From NCBI GenBank assembly GCA_945921565.1, contig CAMEKY010000001.1, positions 1-44,574 of the forward strand: 44,574 nucleotides of DNA. Reading direction: 5' to 3'. Position numbers and translations under genes: made by a program. Origin of the DNA: an uncultured Clostridium sp. (GTDB lineage Bacteria > Bacillota_I > Bacilli_A > Acholeplasmatales > Anaeroplasmataceae). The notes under the pieces were generated by a model. It was not told the origin of the DNA. It saw only the letters and a program-made list of their open reading frames with translations, and ran no database searches. Positions 7,950 through 16,583 of this stretch are shown piece by piece (the first letter of the stretch is position 1; each line of letters starts with the position of its first letter).

Positions 7950-7988
7950 GCATAATAACGCTTTCTAAATGTAACTTACTAAATTTGT

Positions 7989-8017
7989 TTGACAAATAAA
8001 TATGTTTACCATATAAT
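7989..8017 (+). promoter_or_regulatory. Perfect-consensus sigma-70-type promoter for the ABC exporter
   Basis: TTGACA (7989-7994), a 17-base spacer and TATAAT (8012-8017) match the housekeeping consensus at every position. Such a strong promoter in front of an exporter usually implies repression, and an inverted repeat lies immediately downstream. Confidence 0.85.
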
Positions 8018-8018
8018 A

Positions 8019-8046
8019 AAAACGCACGTTGTAAAACTAGCGTTTT
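8019..8046. promoter_or_regulatory. Inverted repeat just after the -10 box (candidate operator or leader hairpin)
   Basis: AAAACGC (8019-8025) is complementary to GCGTTTT (8040-8046), with a 14-base centre. The left arm directly follows the -10 box and spans the expected transcription start, so a repressor dimer there would block initiation. As RNA, the second arm followed by a T-rich run could also act as a weak attenuator. Confidence 0.5.
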
Positions 8047-8087
8047 ATTTAATTTTAAACAATATACATGGGAGAGTAGGTGAGAGA

Positions 8088-9962
8088 ATGTTTAAAATTT
8101 ATAAACGACTTAGGAAAAGGGATTGGTTTATTATATTATTAATATTTGTCCTTACCTTTTTTCAAGTTTTCTTTACTATGAAGGTAGCAGATTATGTTAA
8201 GGAATTAACCCTTGCTATCTCACATTTAAATTTTCATAATAATCCAGCTGAGCTTGGTCCTATTGGTGATTTGGTAAGGGGTGCAATAGAAAATGGATGG
8301 GAAAGCATTCCTGCAAGTCAGCTTGCTATGTTTGATTCTCAAACACTAGATGAGCTAAAGCAAATAGTAAATGCCTCAGTAGGTAATTTGTGGTCTGTTG
8401 GTGGCTTGATGGTAATGTATGCAGCCCTTAGTACGGTATTCCAGGCATTTGCAGGAGTATTTGCATCAAAGTTAGCATCTGATATATCATACAGGCTAAG
8501 AAATGATTTGTATTTGAAAATTGATAAGTTTGGCCTTGAAGAGATTAATAAATTCCAAACGGGATCTTTAATTACTAGATTAACTAATGATATAGTTAAT
8601 GTTCAAAATGCAAACGTTGTATTCTTAAGAATTGCGATGGCATCGCCAATTACGGCAGTGTGGGCGATTATTAAAATTCAAAGTGCAAGCTTCTCATTAA
8701 CAATGTCTACAGCTGTAACTGTAGTTATATTAGTACTTGGTATTTCTTTAATGTTATTTTCAGTATTACCTAAGTTTAAGAGAGTACAGATGCTTACAGA
8801 TGAAATTAATACTGTTTCAAGGGAGAATCTAACAGGTATTAGAGTAATTAGAGCATATAACTGCGAGAATTATCAAGAAAATAAATTTGAGGATGTTAAT
8901 AATAGAATTGTATCTACGCAGCTTAAAGCTGGAAGTGTAATGTCACTATTAAATCCTTTTATTAATATTATTTTCAATGGAGCTATATTAGCGGTTTATT
9001 GGATTGGTGCTCATTTAATTGGCAAAGGTGAAATGGAATTTGCAACTATTTCATCATTTGTTATGCTAACAAGTCAGGTTATTATGTCATTTATGTATTT
9101 GATGTTCTTGTTTATGCAGCTTCCAAGTGCAACTGTATCTGCAAAGCGTATAAATGAGGTTTTAGATACAGATATTAAGATTGAATCTCCAAGTGTTGAG
9201 GCTAAGACACTAGGAGTTGGAGAGATTGAGTTTAAGAACGTTTCATTTAAATATCCAGGAGCAGAAGAGAATGTCATATCTAATATTTCATTTAAGGCAA
9301 ATAAAGGTGACACAGTTGCATTTATTGGTACAACTGGTTCTGGTAAGTCAACAATTGTAAATTTAATTCCAAGATTTTATGATGCGACTAGCGGAGAAGT
9401 ATTAATTGATGGTGTTAATATTAAGGATTTATCGCTAGAAACGGTTAGAGACAAGGTTTCGTATGTACCACAAAAGGCATTATTATTTAGTGGTACAATA
9501 TTAGATAATATGAAGATGGGATCAGATAACGTATCTGTTGATGACATTAATAAAGCATTAGATATTTCTATGGCTTCAGAGTTTGTTGATAAGCTAGATG
9601 ATATGCTTGAAAGTAGAGTGTCTCAAGGAGGAAAGAATTTCTCTGGAGGTCAGCGTCAACGCTTATGTATTGCAAGAGCCTTAGCTAAAAATCCTGAGGT
9701 TGTGATTTTTGATGATTCATTCTCAGCCCTAGATTATAAGACTGATCGTCTTGTAAGACAAAATATCAACAATCAAATGAAGGGTGTTACTAAGCTAATA
9801 GTAGCTCAAAGAATAGGTACTATTATGGATGCTAATTTAATTGTAGTACTTGAGCATGGTCATATTGTTGGATGTGGAACACATCAATCTCTTTTACAAA
9901 ATTGTGATATTTATCGTGAGATTGCTTTATCACAATTAACAAAGGAGGAGCTAGGTCTATGA
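8088..9962 (+). CDS. Heterodimeric ABC exporter half, degenerate-site subunit
   Basis: A 624-residue fused permease-ATPase. ATG 8088 is chosen because GGTGAGAGA precedes it and the promoter lies just upstream. The six-helix exporter domain covers about 12-345 and has an unusual 50-100 insertion after helix 1. In the ATPase domain, Walker A is GTTGSGKST (414-422), the signature FSGGQ (518-522) and Walker B VVIFDDS. The catalytic glutamate is replaced by Asp543 and the switch histidine by Gln574 (VAQR). These are the replacements seen in the TM287/BmrC-type member of heterodimeric exporters. Its stop overlaps the partner's start (ATGA). The substrate is unknown; drug or lipid export is usual for the family. 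Confidence 0.92.
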   Translation: MFKIYKRLRKRDWFIILLIFVLTFFQVFFTMKVADYVKELTLAISHLNFHNNPAELGPIGDLVRGAIENGWESIPASQLAMFDSQTLDELKQIVNASVGNLWSVGGLMVMYAALSTVFQAFAGVFASKLASDISYRLRNDLYLKIDKFGLEEINKFQTGSLITRLTNDIVNVQNANVVFLRIAMASPITAVWAIIKIQSASFSLTMSTAVTVVILVLGISLMLFSVLPKFKRVQMLTDEINTVSRENLTGIRVIRAYNCENYQENKFEDVNNRIVSTQLKAGSVMSLLNPFINIIFNGAILAVYWIGAHLIGKGEMEFATISSFVMLTSQVIMSFMYLMFLFMQLPSATVSAKRINEVLDTDIKIESPSVEAKTLGVGEIEFKNVSFKYPGAEENVISNISFKANKGDTVAFIGTTGSGKSTIVNLIPRFYDATSGEVLIDGVNIKDLSLETVRDKVSYVPQKALLFSGTILDNMKMGSDNVSVDDINKALDISMASEFVDKLDDMLESRVSQGGKNFSGGQRQRLCIARALAKNPEVVIFDDSFSALDYKTDRLVRQNINNQMKGVTKLIVAQRIGTIMDANLIVVLEHGHIVGCGTHQSLLQNCDIYREIALSQLTKEELGL

Positions 9963-11713
9963 AAAAGCAAAGTAATTTAGTTAGTTTATTTAGATCTCTT
10001 CGTCCTTACTATGTTAAGATTGTAATTGCGATTATCTTAAGTGTAGCTTCCGCAATTATTACGGTAGTATCTCCTCAGATAGTTGAGGATTTGTGTAATG
10101 AAATCGCGTTTACTTCTAGTGTAAATATGAAAAAGGTCACAAAGATTGGATTTATATTGGTTGGTATGTATTTGTTTGGTTCAATAACTCAATACGTATC
10201 AAATTTGATAATGGTTGTAGTAACTCAAAGATATGCAAAATCAATGAGGATGGATTTGATAAAGCATATTAATAAAATGCCACTTCGTTATTTTGATACA
10301 AGACAATATGGTGATACACTTTCTGTTATCACAAACGATGTAGCTACTGTTTCTCAATCAATTCAAAATTCAGCCGCAATGTTAATAAGCTCAATTATTA
10401 CAGTTATAAGCGTAATAATTGCGATGTTTATTAAGTCATGGCAATTAGCTCTTACAACACTTTCAATTATTCCAATGATGTGTATAGCACTTGTTGTTTT
10501 ACTTAAGGTTGGCTTCCCATTGATGAGGAAGAATCAAGAAAGCTTAGGTAAGCTTAATGGGGTAATTGAGGAGAATTTATCGGGTTTACTTGTTATAAAA
10601 GCATTTAATGCATCAGAATCTAAGCATAAGCTATTTGATGAAAGAAATAAGGAAATGGCACATTTGGTTTATGCTATTCAGGCTATTTCTGGTATTATGA
10701 TGCCACTAATGGTTTTAATTGGAACTTTAGCATCTGCTTTAGTTTTAGTTGTTGGTGGTTGCTTAATGAATAGTGGTGCTAGTGTTACATTTGGTACAAT
10801 TACGGCATTCTTGATTTATGTAAATGTACTTCAAAATCCACTTTCTCAGATTCCAGAATCTGCAGCTGCAGTTAATCAAGCAGCCGCAGCCTCAACTAGA
10901 GTATATGCAGTACTTGATGAGGAAATGGTTTCTAATGAAGATAGTAAACAAACATATTTTGTAACTGAAAATGATAAAAAAGTAGTTGAAGGTAATGTTG
11001 AATTTAGAAATGTTAAATTTGGTTATAATCCTGAAAAAACAATTATTCACGATTTTAGTGCTAATGTGAGTAGCGGAATGAAGGTAGCTATAGTTGGACC
11101 TACAGGTGCAGGCAAAACTACACTTGTTAACTTATTAATGCGTTTCTATGAAACTGACTCTGGTGATATCTTAATTGATGGTGTGTCAATCAAGGATATG
11201 AAAAGAGAAGAGATTAGAGATATATTTGGAATGGTACTTCAGGACACTTGGTTATTCAATGGTACTATTAGAGAAAATATTGCGTTTGGTAAAGATGTAG
11301 ATGATGAAAAAATCATTGAAATTGCTAAAGAGGTTGGAATCTGGCATTATATTCAAACTCTACCTGGTATGCTTGACTTTGTGATTGAAAGTGAGGATAG
11401 TGTTTCATCTGGTGAAAGACAATTACTTACAATTGCAAGAGCAATGGTAAGTGATAATTCATTACTTATTTTAGATGAAGCTACATCAAATGTTGATACT
11501 AGAACCGAAGAGGTTATTCAGGACGCAATGGATAAGTTAACATTACATCGTACATCATTCGTTATAGCTCATAGATTATCTACAATTAAGAATGCAGATT
11601 TGATACTTGTAATGAATAATGGTGATATTGTAGAATCTGGTAATCATGAAGAGCTTTTAAAACTTAATGGTGTATATGCTAATTTATATAATAGTCAATT
11701 CGTAAATGAATAG
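9959..11713 (+). CDS. Heterodimeric ABC exporter half, catalytic-site subunit
   Basis: A 584-residue partner of the preceding gene, overlapping it by four bases. The membrane domain covers about 18-310. Walker A is GPTGAGKTT (380-388), Walker B LLILDE with the canonical Glu507, and the switch His538 lies in IAHRLST. The signature is degenerate, VSSGE (482-486) instead of LSGGQ. It faces the degenerate Walker site of the partner in the closed dimer. The pair therefore forms one competent and one non-hydrolysing ATP site, as in TM288/BmrD-type exporters. The start is set by the AAAGGAGGAG site (9941-9950) and the overlap. Confidence 0.92.
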   Translation: MKKQSNLVSLFRSLRPYYVKIVIAIILSVASAIITVVSPQIVEDLCNEIAFTSSVNMKKVTKIGFILVGMYLFGSITQYVSNLIMVVVTQRYAKSMRMDLIKHINKMPLRYFDTRQYGDTLSVITNDVATVSQSIQNSAAMLISSIITVISVIIAMFIKSWQLALTTLSIIPMMCIALVVLLKVGFPLMRKNQESLGKLNGVIEENLSGLLVIKAFNASESKHKLFDERNKEMAHLVYAIQAISGIMMPLMVLIGTLASALVLVVGGCLMNSGASVTFGTITAFLIYVNVLQNPLSQIPESAAAVNQAAAASTRVYAVLDEEMVSNEDSKQTYFVTENDKKVVEGNVEFRNVKFGYNPEKTIIHDFSANVSSGMKVAIVGPTGAGKTTLVNLLMRFYETDSGDILIDGVSIKDMKREEIRDIFGMVLQDTWLFNGTIRENIAFGKDVDDEKIIEIAKEVGIWHYIQTLPGMLDFVIESEDSVSSGERQLLTIARAMVSDNSLLILDEATSNVDTRTEEVIQDAMDKLTLHRTSFVIAHRLSTIKNADLILVMNNGDIVESGNHEELLKLNGVYANLYNSQFVNE

Positions 11714-11720
11714 TTATAAA

Positions 11721-11756
11721 AATATCCTTAGGAGAAATCGTAAGGGTATTATTTTT
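11721..11756 (+). terminator. Rho-independent terminator after the ABC exporter
   Basis: AATATCCTTA (11721-11730) pairs with TAAGGGTATT (11741-11750), with one G-T pair, followed by ATTTTT. Confidence 0.8.
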
Positions 11757-11878
11757 ATATATAAATATATAATGATATATACTTGAATATATTTCTACAT
11801 AATATGGCAATATGTTAAACACACTAAACTTTAATAACAAAAATTTTATCAAATTCCTTACATTGTTTCTCCATTTAG

Positions 11879-11907
11879 TTGTAAAAATTGACTTAAAATG
11901 CTAAAAT
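11879..11907 (+). promoter_or_regulatory. Candidate promoter of the polysaccharide locus
   Basis: TTGTAA (11879-11884), a 17-base spacer and TAAAAT (11902-11907). It would give a leader of about 105 bases before ATG 12021, in which I see no clear riboswitch or terminator. An overlapping alternative is TTGACT (11888-11893) with TAAGTA (11911-11916). The gap 11757-12020 holds nothing else I can recognise. Confidence 0.5.
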
Positions 11908-12020
11908 TGATAAGTAGATGGACCATATACATTTGGTTTATCTAAAAAATGAAGTATCAAATATTCAATATTATAGAAAAATATAGATAATCTATACAAT
12001 CTATTGGGAGTTGAATTTCT

Positions 12021-12698
12021 ATGAGTATAACTAAATCAGTTAAAGAAGCGCTTTCGTTAAATTATAGTATTTCGATGTATAAAAGAAAACCTCTTTTTTC
12101 ATTTATTAAAAGAAGCTTTGACATTATATCATCAGGATTAGGTCTTATTATTTTATCACCTTTGTTTTTACTTCTTATTATTTGTGTAAAGTTGGGTTCA
12201 AAAGGCCCGGCATTCTATGGACATAAAAGAATTGGAAAGAATGGTAAAGAGTTTAAAATGTGGAAATTTAGATCTATGGTTGTAGATCAAAGACCACTTG
12301 AAGAAATACTTACACCTGAGCAATTAGAAGAATGGAAACGAGATTTTAAGATTACAAATGATCCAAGAGTTACAAAAGTTGGTAAGATATTAAGAAAGAC
12401 AAGCTTAGATGAGCTTCCACAACTATGGAATATATTCATTGGACAAATGAGTGTGGTTGGATGGAGACCTATTCTAACTGAAGAGTTAGAACGTTATACA
12501 AAGGAAGAACGAGAATTGTTATTAAAAGTTAGACCAGGACTTACTGGATATTGGGCAAGTCATGGAAGAAGTAATACATCATATGAGGATAGAATTAAGA
12601 TGGAATTATACTACCCATATAAACGCAGTTTATGGTTAGACATTAGAATTCTATGGCATACAGCAATAGGTGTGTTTAGAAGTGATGGAGCAAAATAA
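12021..12698 (+). CDS. Priming sugar-phosphate transferase (WbaP/polyprenyl-P hexose-1-P transferase type)
   Basis: A 225-residue monotopic phosphoglycosyl transferase of the bacterial sugar transferase family. It moves a sugar phosphate from a UDP-sugar to undecaprenyl phosphate at the inner face of the membrane. The membrane helix is at about 33-56 (RSFDIISSGLGLIILSPLF). The core follows: KRIGKNGKEFKMWKFRSM, the catalytic Asp130-Glu131 pair in SLDELPQLWN, MSVVGWRP (Trp where Pro is usual) and VRPGLTGYWASHGRSN. It is the first gene of the locus, 112 bases before glmS. The sugar (galactose, glucose or GlcNAc type) cannot be settled. A second enzyme of this class is encoded at 17879. Confidence 0.9.
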   Translation: MSITKSVKEALSLNYSISMYKRKPLFSFIKRSFDIISSGLGLIILSPLFLLLIICVKLGSKGPAFYGHKRIGKNGKEFKMWKFRSMVVDQRPLEEILTPEQLEEWKRDFKITNDPRVTKVGKILRKTSLDELPQLWNIFIGQMSVVGWRPILTEELERYTKEERELLLKVRPGLTGYWASHGRSNTSYEDRIKMELYYPYKRSLWLDIRILWHTAIGVFRSDGAK

Positions 12699-12810
12699 GT
12701 CTTTGGAAGAACTATAAAAAGAGACATAAAGAAAAGGCGGATGTTTTAGAAATTAACACTGTCATATATTTAAAGTTAGATTTAAGTTGAATTTATTGGA
12801 GGATTATTCT

Positions 12811-14655
12811 ATGTGTGGTATTGTAGGATATGTTGGTGAAAAGGAAGCGTCGGAAGTACTGATTTCAGGATTATCGAAACTGGAATATCGAGGGTATGAT
12901 TCTGCAGGAATTGCGGTAAGAAATAATACGGATGAACCATTAATAGTAAAAGCGAAAGGTAAGCTAAAAAATTTAATTGAAAAGACAGATGGAGGAAGGG
13001 CTATAAAAGGTCACAATGGACTGGGACATACACGCTGGGCAACTCACGGAGCCCCATCAGTTTTGAATGCTCATCCCCATGCTTCAGATGATAAAAATGT
13101 TGTAGGTGTACACAATGGTATTATTGAAAACTATCAAGAATTAAAGCAAAAGCTTATTGGAAAGGGGTATAAATTTTACTCTGATACTGATACAGAAGTT
13201 TTAATTAAACTTGTAGATTACTATTATAAAAAGTATAATATAGGGCCTGTTGATGCCATTAATAAGGTAATGGTTAGAGCTAGAGGTTCATATGCTTTAG
13301 CATTAATGTTTAAAGATTATCCTAATGAAATTTGGTTTGCAAAAAAGGGATCACCACTTATTATTGCTAAAGGTAATGGGGAAACTTTCTTGGCATCAGA
13401 TGTCCCTGCAGTCTTAGAATATGCTAATCAAGTATATTATGTTGATGATTATGAGTGTGGTAGATTAACAGAAAACGATGTTACATTCTATAATCTTGAT
13501 GGTACAGACATTACTAATACGAAGAAATTAGTAAAAATTGAGTGGAAAGCAGATGCTGCTACAAAAGGAAATTACCCACATTTTATGCTAAAGGAAATTG
13601 AGGAGCAACCTCGAGCAATCACAGATACAATTAATACTTATGTAAAAGATAATGTTATTGATTTTAGCGAATATGGTTTAACCGAAGAAATGTTAAAAGA
13701 ATATGAGCAAATTTATATTTTTGCTTGCGGATCTGCGTATCATGCTGGTTGCATAGCACAATATATAATCGAGGATATGTGTAATGTTTCAGTTAGAGTT
13801 GATTTAGCATCTGAATTTAAGTATAGAAATTATCCATTAAACAAGAATGCACTTGCTATTGTTATTTCTCAGTCTGGTGAAACAAAGGATACATATGAAG
13901 CCATGCTTAAGGCTAAAGAATATGGTATCAAAACAATGGCTATCGTTAATGTAAAAGGAAGTACGATAACTCGTGATGCTGATATAAATGTGTGTACATA
14001 TGCTGGCCCTGAAATAGCAGTTGCGACAACTAAAGCATATAGTTGTCAATTAATTGTTCTATATTTATTTGCAGTTGCAATGGCAAAGGCAAAAAATACA
14101 ATCGATTCAAAAAAATATGCATACTATCTTGATGAAATAAGAACAATTCCAGCAAAGATTGAAAAAATCTTTGAAGATAAAGAAGAAATACAAAAGCTTG
14201 CAAATGTATTTGTCCCAATGAAAGATGTATTCTTTATTGGTAGAGGTATTGATTATGCATTATGTATGGAAGGCGCTTTAAAGTTAAAAGAAATTACATA
14301 CATTAATGCAAATGCTTATGCTTCGGGTGAATTAAAGCATGGAACAATTTCATTAATTGACAAAAAGGTTGGTGCAATATCAGTAATGACTCAAGAATCA
14401 TTATTTGAAAAAGCTCAGTCTAATATGGTTGAAGTAAAAGCAAGAGAAGGTAATGTTGTGGCACTTACAACATATGGTAATTACAAAGTTGATGAAGCAT
14501 CTCAATACCAAATATATGTTCCTGAAATAGAAGATGCTTTTTCGGCTAGTTTAGCGATTATTCCGCTTCAAATGCTAGCTTATTATGTAAGTTTAGGAAA
14601 GGGCATTGATCCGGACAAACCTAAAAATTTAGCAAAGAGTGTTACTGTAGAATAA
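12811..14655 (+). CDS. glmS: Glutamine-fructose-6-phosphate aminotransferase (isomerising)
   Basis: The 614-residue GlmS makes glucosamine-6-phosphate from fructose-6-phosphate and glutamine. ATG 12811 is chosen because the second residue is the catalytic cysteine (MCGIVGYVG) of the glutamine amidotransferase, freed by removal of Met; TTGGAGGATT precedes it. The glutaminase domain (about 2-230) has RWATHG and HNGIIEN. Two SIS domains follow, with SQSGETKDT, the sugar-phosphate loop, and the canonical C-terminus PKNLAKSVTVE. No glmS ribozyme is visible in the 112-base gap upstream. Its place inside the polysaccharide locus suggests it feeds UDP-GlcNAc production for the cluster. Confidence 0.97.
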   Translation: MCGIVGYVGEKEASEVLISGLSKLEYRGYDSAGIAVRNNTDEPLIVKAKGKLKNLIEKTDGGRAIKGHNGLGHTRWATHGAPSVLNAHPHASDDKNVVGVHNGIIENYQELKQKLIGKGYKFYSDTDTEVLIKLVDYYYKKYNIGPVDAINKVMVRARGSYALALMFKDYPNEIWFAKKGSPLIIAKGNGETFLASDVPAVLEYANQVYYVDDYECGRLTENDVTFYNLDGTDITNTKKLVKIEWKADAATKGNYPHFMLKEIEEQPRAITDTINTYVKDNVIDFSEYGLTEEMLKEYEQIYIFACGSAYHAGCIAQYIIEDMCNVSVRVDLASEFKYRNYPLNKNALAIVISQSGETKDTYEAMLKAKEYGIKTMAIVNVKGSTITRDADINVCTYAGPEIAVATTKAYSCQLIVLYLFAVAMAKAKNTIDSKKYAYYLDEIRTIPAKIEKIFEDKEEIQKLANVFVPMKDVFFIGRGIDYALCMEGALKLKEITYINANAYASGELKHGTISLIDKKVGAISVMTQESLFEKAQSNMVEVKAREGNVVALTTYGNYKVDEASQYQIYVPEIEDAFSASLAIIPLQMLAYYVSLGKGIDPDKPKNLAKSVTVE

Positions 14656-14679
14656 GAATGAAGTAAGGAGCTGTTGCTT

Positions 14680-16578
14680 ATGAATAAGAAAATTTTATAT
14701 AACGCATGCATTGCTCTGGGTGATTTTCTTGCATTTTTTGTTTTAGAAATCTTAGGATGTTTACTTATAACTAAAGATTTTTCTATTATTGATTTGCCGT
14801 ATATTATAACAGCATTATCATTATCAGTAATTAAAATTGTAGTTGGATTTTTATTGGGAATATATAAATTTTTATGGATGTATTCAATAAGAAGAAATTT
14901 AACAAAATTAATTGTAGTAGCCTTAGGAATAGATTGTTTTGTCTTAATATTATCGTCGATTCCTTCATTAGCTAATAATACTGGATTTAAAACCTCAATA
15001 TATATCAGTATTATGCTGATGGAATTTGCATATTTAGTGTTAACAAGATTTAGTCTATCAATTTATTTCACTCATTTTTATAAGAAAAGCAAACATCGAG
15101 TAAAAGAAGATTCGAGAACAATTATTGTTGGTGCCGGCAGTGCTGGTGCATTAGTTTTAAATGAACTTGGTAGAACTAAAGAATATGGTTATAACATTGT
15201 AGGATTTGTTGATGATTCAACAGATAAAATAGGAACGGTAATTGGCGGAGTAAAGGTTTATGGACCCATTTCAAAAATTAATGAGATTGCTCAAAAAATT
15301 GATGCCAAAAGAATAGTAATTGCTTTACCATCTGCTGGAATTAGTAAGACGAAAGAAATAACGAATATAATTGATTATAAAAATGTCACAGTAGAGATTC
15401 TTCCTGATAAGACTAAATTACTTCAGTCTGATATTGCATCAAATATTCGTAAGGTTGAAATTGCTGATTTACTTGGAAGAAAAGCATTAGAAGTAATTGA
15501 TGAGAACACAGCTAATTTCTATAAAGATAAAGTAGTTCTTGTAACTGGTGGCGGAGGTTCAATAGGATCTGAGTTATGCCGTCAGGTTGCTAAGATGAAT
15601 CCTAAGCAAATAATTATTTTAGATATATATGAAAATTGTGCATATGAGATTCAACAAGAATTAAAAATGCAATATGGGACAAGCTTAGATTTAAAGGTTG
15701 AAATCATTTCAATTACTAATCGACCTGCAATGGAAAGAGTATTTGCAAAATATAAACCAAATATTGTTGTTATGGCTGCAGCGCACAAGCATGTTCCATT
15801 AATGGAGAATAACGTTATAGAAGCAGTTGAAAATAATGTGTTTGGTACGTTAATAACTGTAGAACTTGCTGAAAAGTATGGTGTTGATAGAGTACATATG
15901 GTTTCGACAGATAAAGCAGTTAACCCAACATCAGTTATGGGAGCTACAAAGCGTATTTGTGAAATGATTGTACAAGCTCATTCAACAAAAAAGCAACATA
16001 CAACATTTAGTGCTACACGGTTTGGTAATGTATTAGGTAGTGCGGGTTCTGTTATCCCTTTATTTAAACGCCAAATTGAAAATGGTGGTCCTATAACACT
16101 AACAGATTATAGAATCATAAGATATTTTATGACTATTCCTGAAGCGTCACAATTAGTTCTTCAAAGCGCTAGTATGGCAAAAAATGGTGAATTATTTGTG
16201 CTAGATATGGGAGAGCCAGTTAAGATTTATGATTTAGCAAAGAACTTAATTAGATTATCAGGATTTGAACCTGATGTGGATATTAAGATAATTGAAACAG
16301 GGTTAAGACCAGGTGAAAAACTGTATGAAGAATTATTAGTTAAAACTGAAGAATTGGATAAAACTGATAATTCAATGATCTTTATTGAAAGAGATAAACC
16401 ATTAGAATTATCTCAAGTAGGTAAAATGCTTTCTAAGCTTCAAGAAGGAATTGATTTGGGTGATGATGGTAATATGAAAAACATTATTAAACAAGTTGTT
16501 CCTACATTTATTGAAAAAGAGGAAGCTAATAAGAATTTCAAAGAGCAAAAAGAAGATTTTTTGGTAGCAACGAGGTAA
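14680..16578 (+). CDS. pglF: Membrane-bound UDP-GlcNAc 4,6-dehydratase (PglF/CapD type)
   Basis: A 632-residue protein starting at ATG 14680, nine bases after TAAGGAG; an in-frame TTG at 14674 is too close to that site. Four membrane helices (about 8-130) precede a Rossmann-like domain with VGAGSAGALVL (150-160). The catalytic SDR domain has TGGGGSIGSE (289-298), STDKAVNPTS with the Thr410-Asp411-Lys412 triad, and MGATK (420-424) in place of Tyr-x3-Lys. That is the arrangement of PglF/CapD enzymes, which convert UDP-GlcNAc to the 4-keto-6-deoxy sugar. The aminotransferase and PglC-like genes follow within a few bases, strongly suggesting UDP-diNAcBac synthesis. I use the symbol by homology. 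Confidence 0.9.
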   Translation: MNKKILYNACIALGDFLAFFVLEILGCLLITKDFSIIDLPYIITALSLSVIKIVVGFLLGIYKFLWMYSIRRNLTKLIVVALGIDCFVLILSSIPSLANNTGFKTSIYISIMLMEFAYLVLTRFSLSIYFTHFYKKSKHRVKEDSRTIIVGAGSAGALVLNELGRTKEYGYNIVGFVDDSTDKIGTVIGGVKVYGPISKINEIAQKIDAKRIVIALPSAGISKTKEITNIIDYKNVTVEILPDKTKLLQSDIASNIRKVEIADLLGRKALEVIDENTANFYKDKVVLVTGGGGSIGSELCRQVAKMNPKQIIILDIYENCAYEIQQELKMQYGTSLDLKVEIISITNRPAMERVFAKYKPNIVVMAAAHKHVPLMENNVIEAVENNVFGTLITVELAEKYGVDRVHMVSTDKAVNPTSVMGATKRICEMIVQAHSTKKQHTTFSATRFGNVLGSAGSVIPLFKRQIENGGPITLTDYRIIRYFMTIPEASQLVLQSASMAKNGELFVLDMGEPVKIYDLAKNLIRLSGFEPDVDIKIIETGLRPGEKLYEELLVKTEELDKTDNSMIFIERDKPLELSQVGKMLSKLQEGIDLGDDGNMKNIIKQVVPTFIEKEEANKNFKEQKEDFLVATR

Positions 16579-16583
16579 ATAAT

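Noticed and set aside
12699-12810. Possible glmS ribozyme or riboswitch before glmS
   Set aside because: The gap is only 112 bases, with none of the paired elements or the cleavage-site context of the glmS ribozyme.
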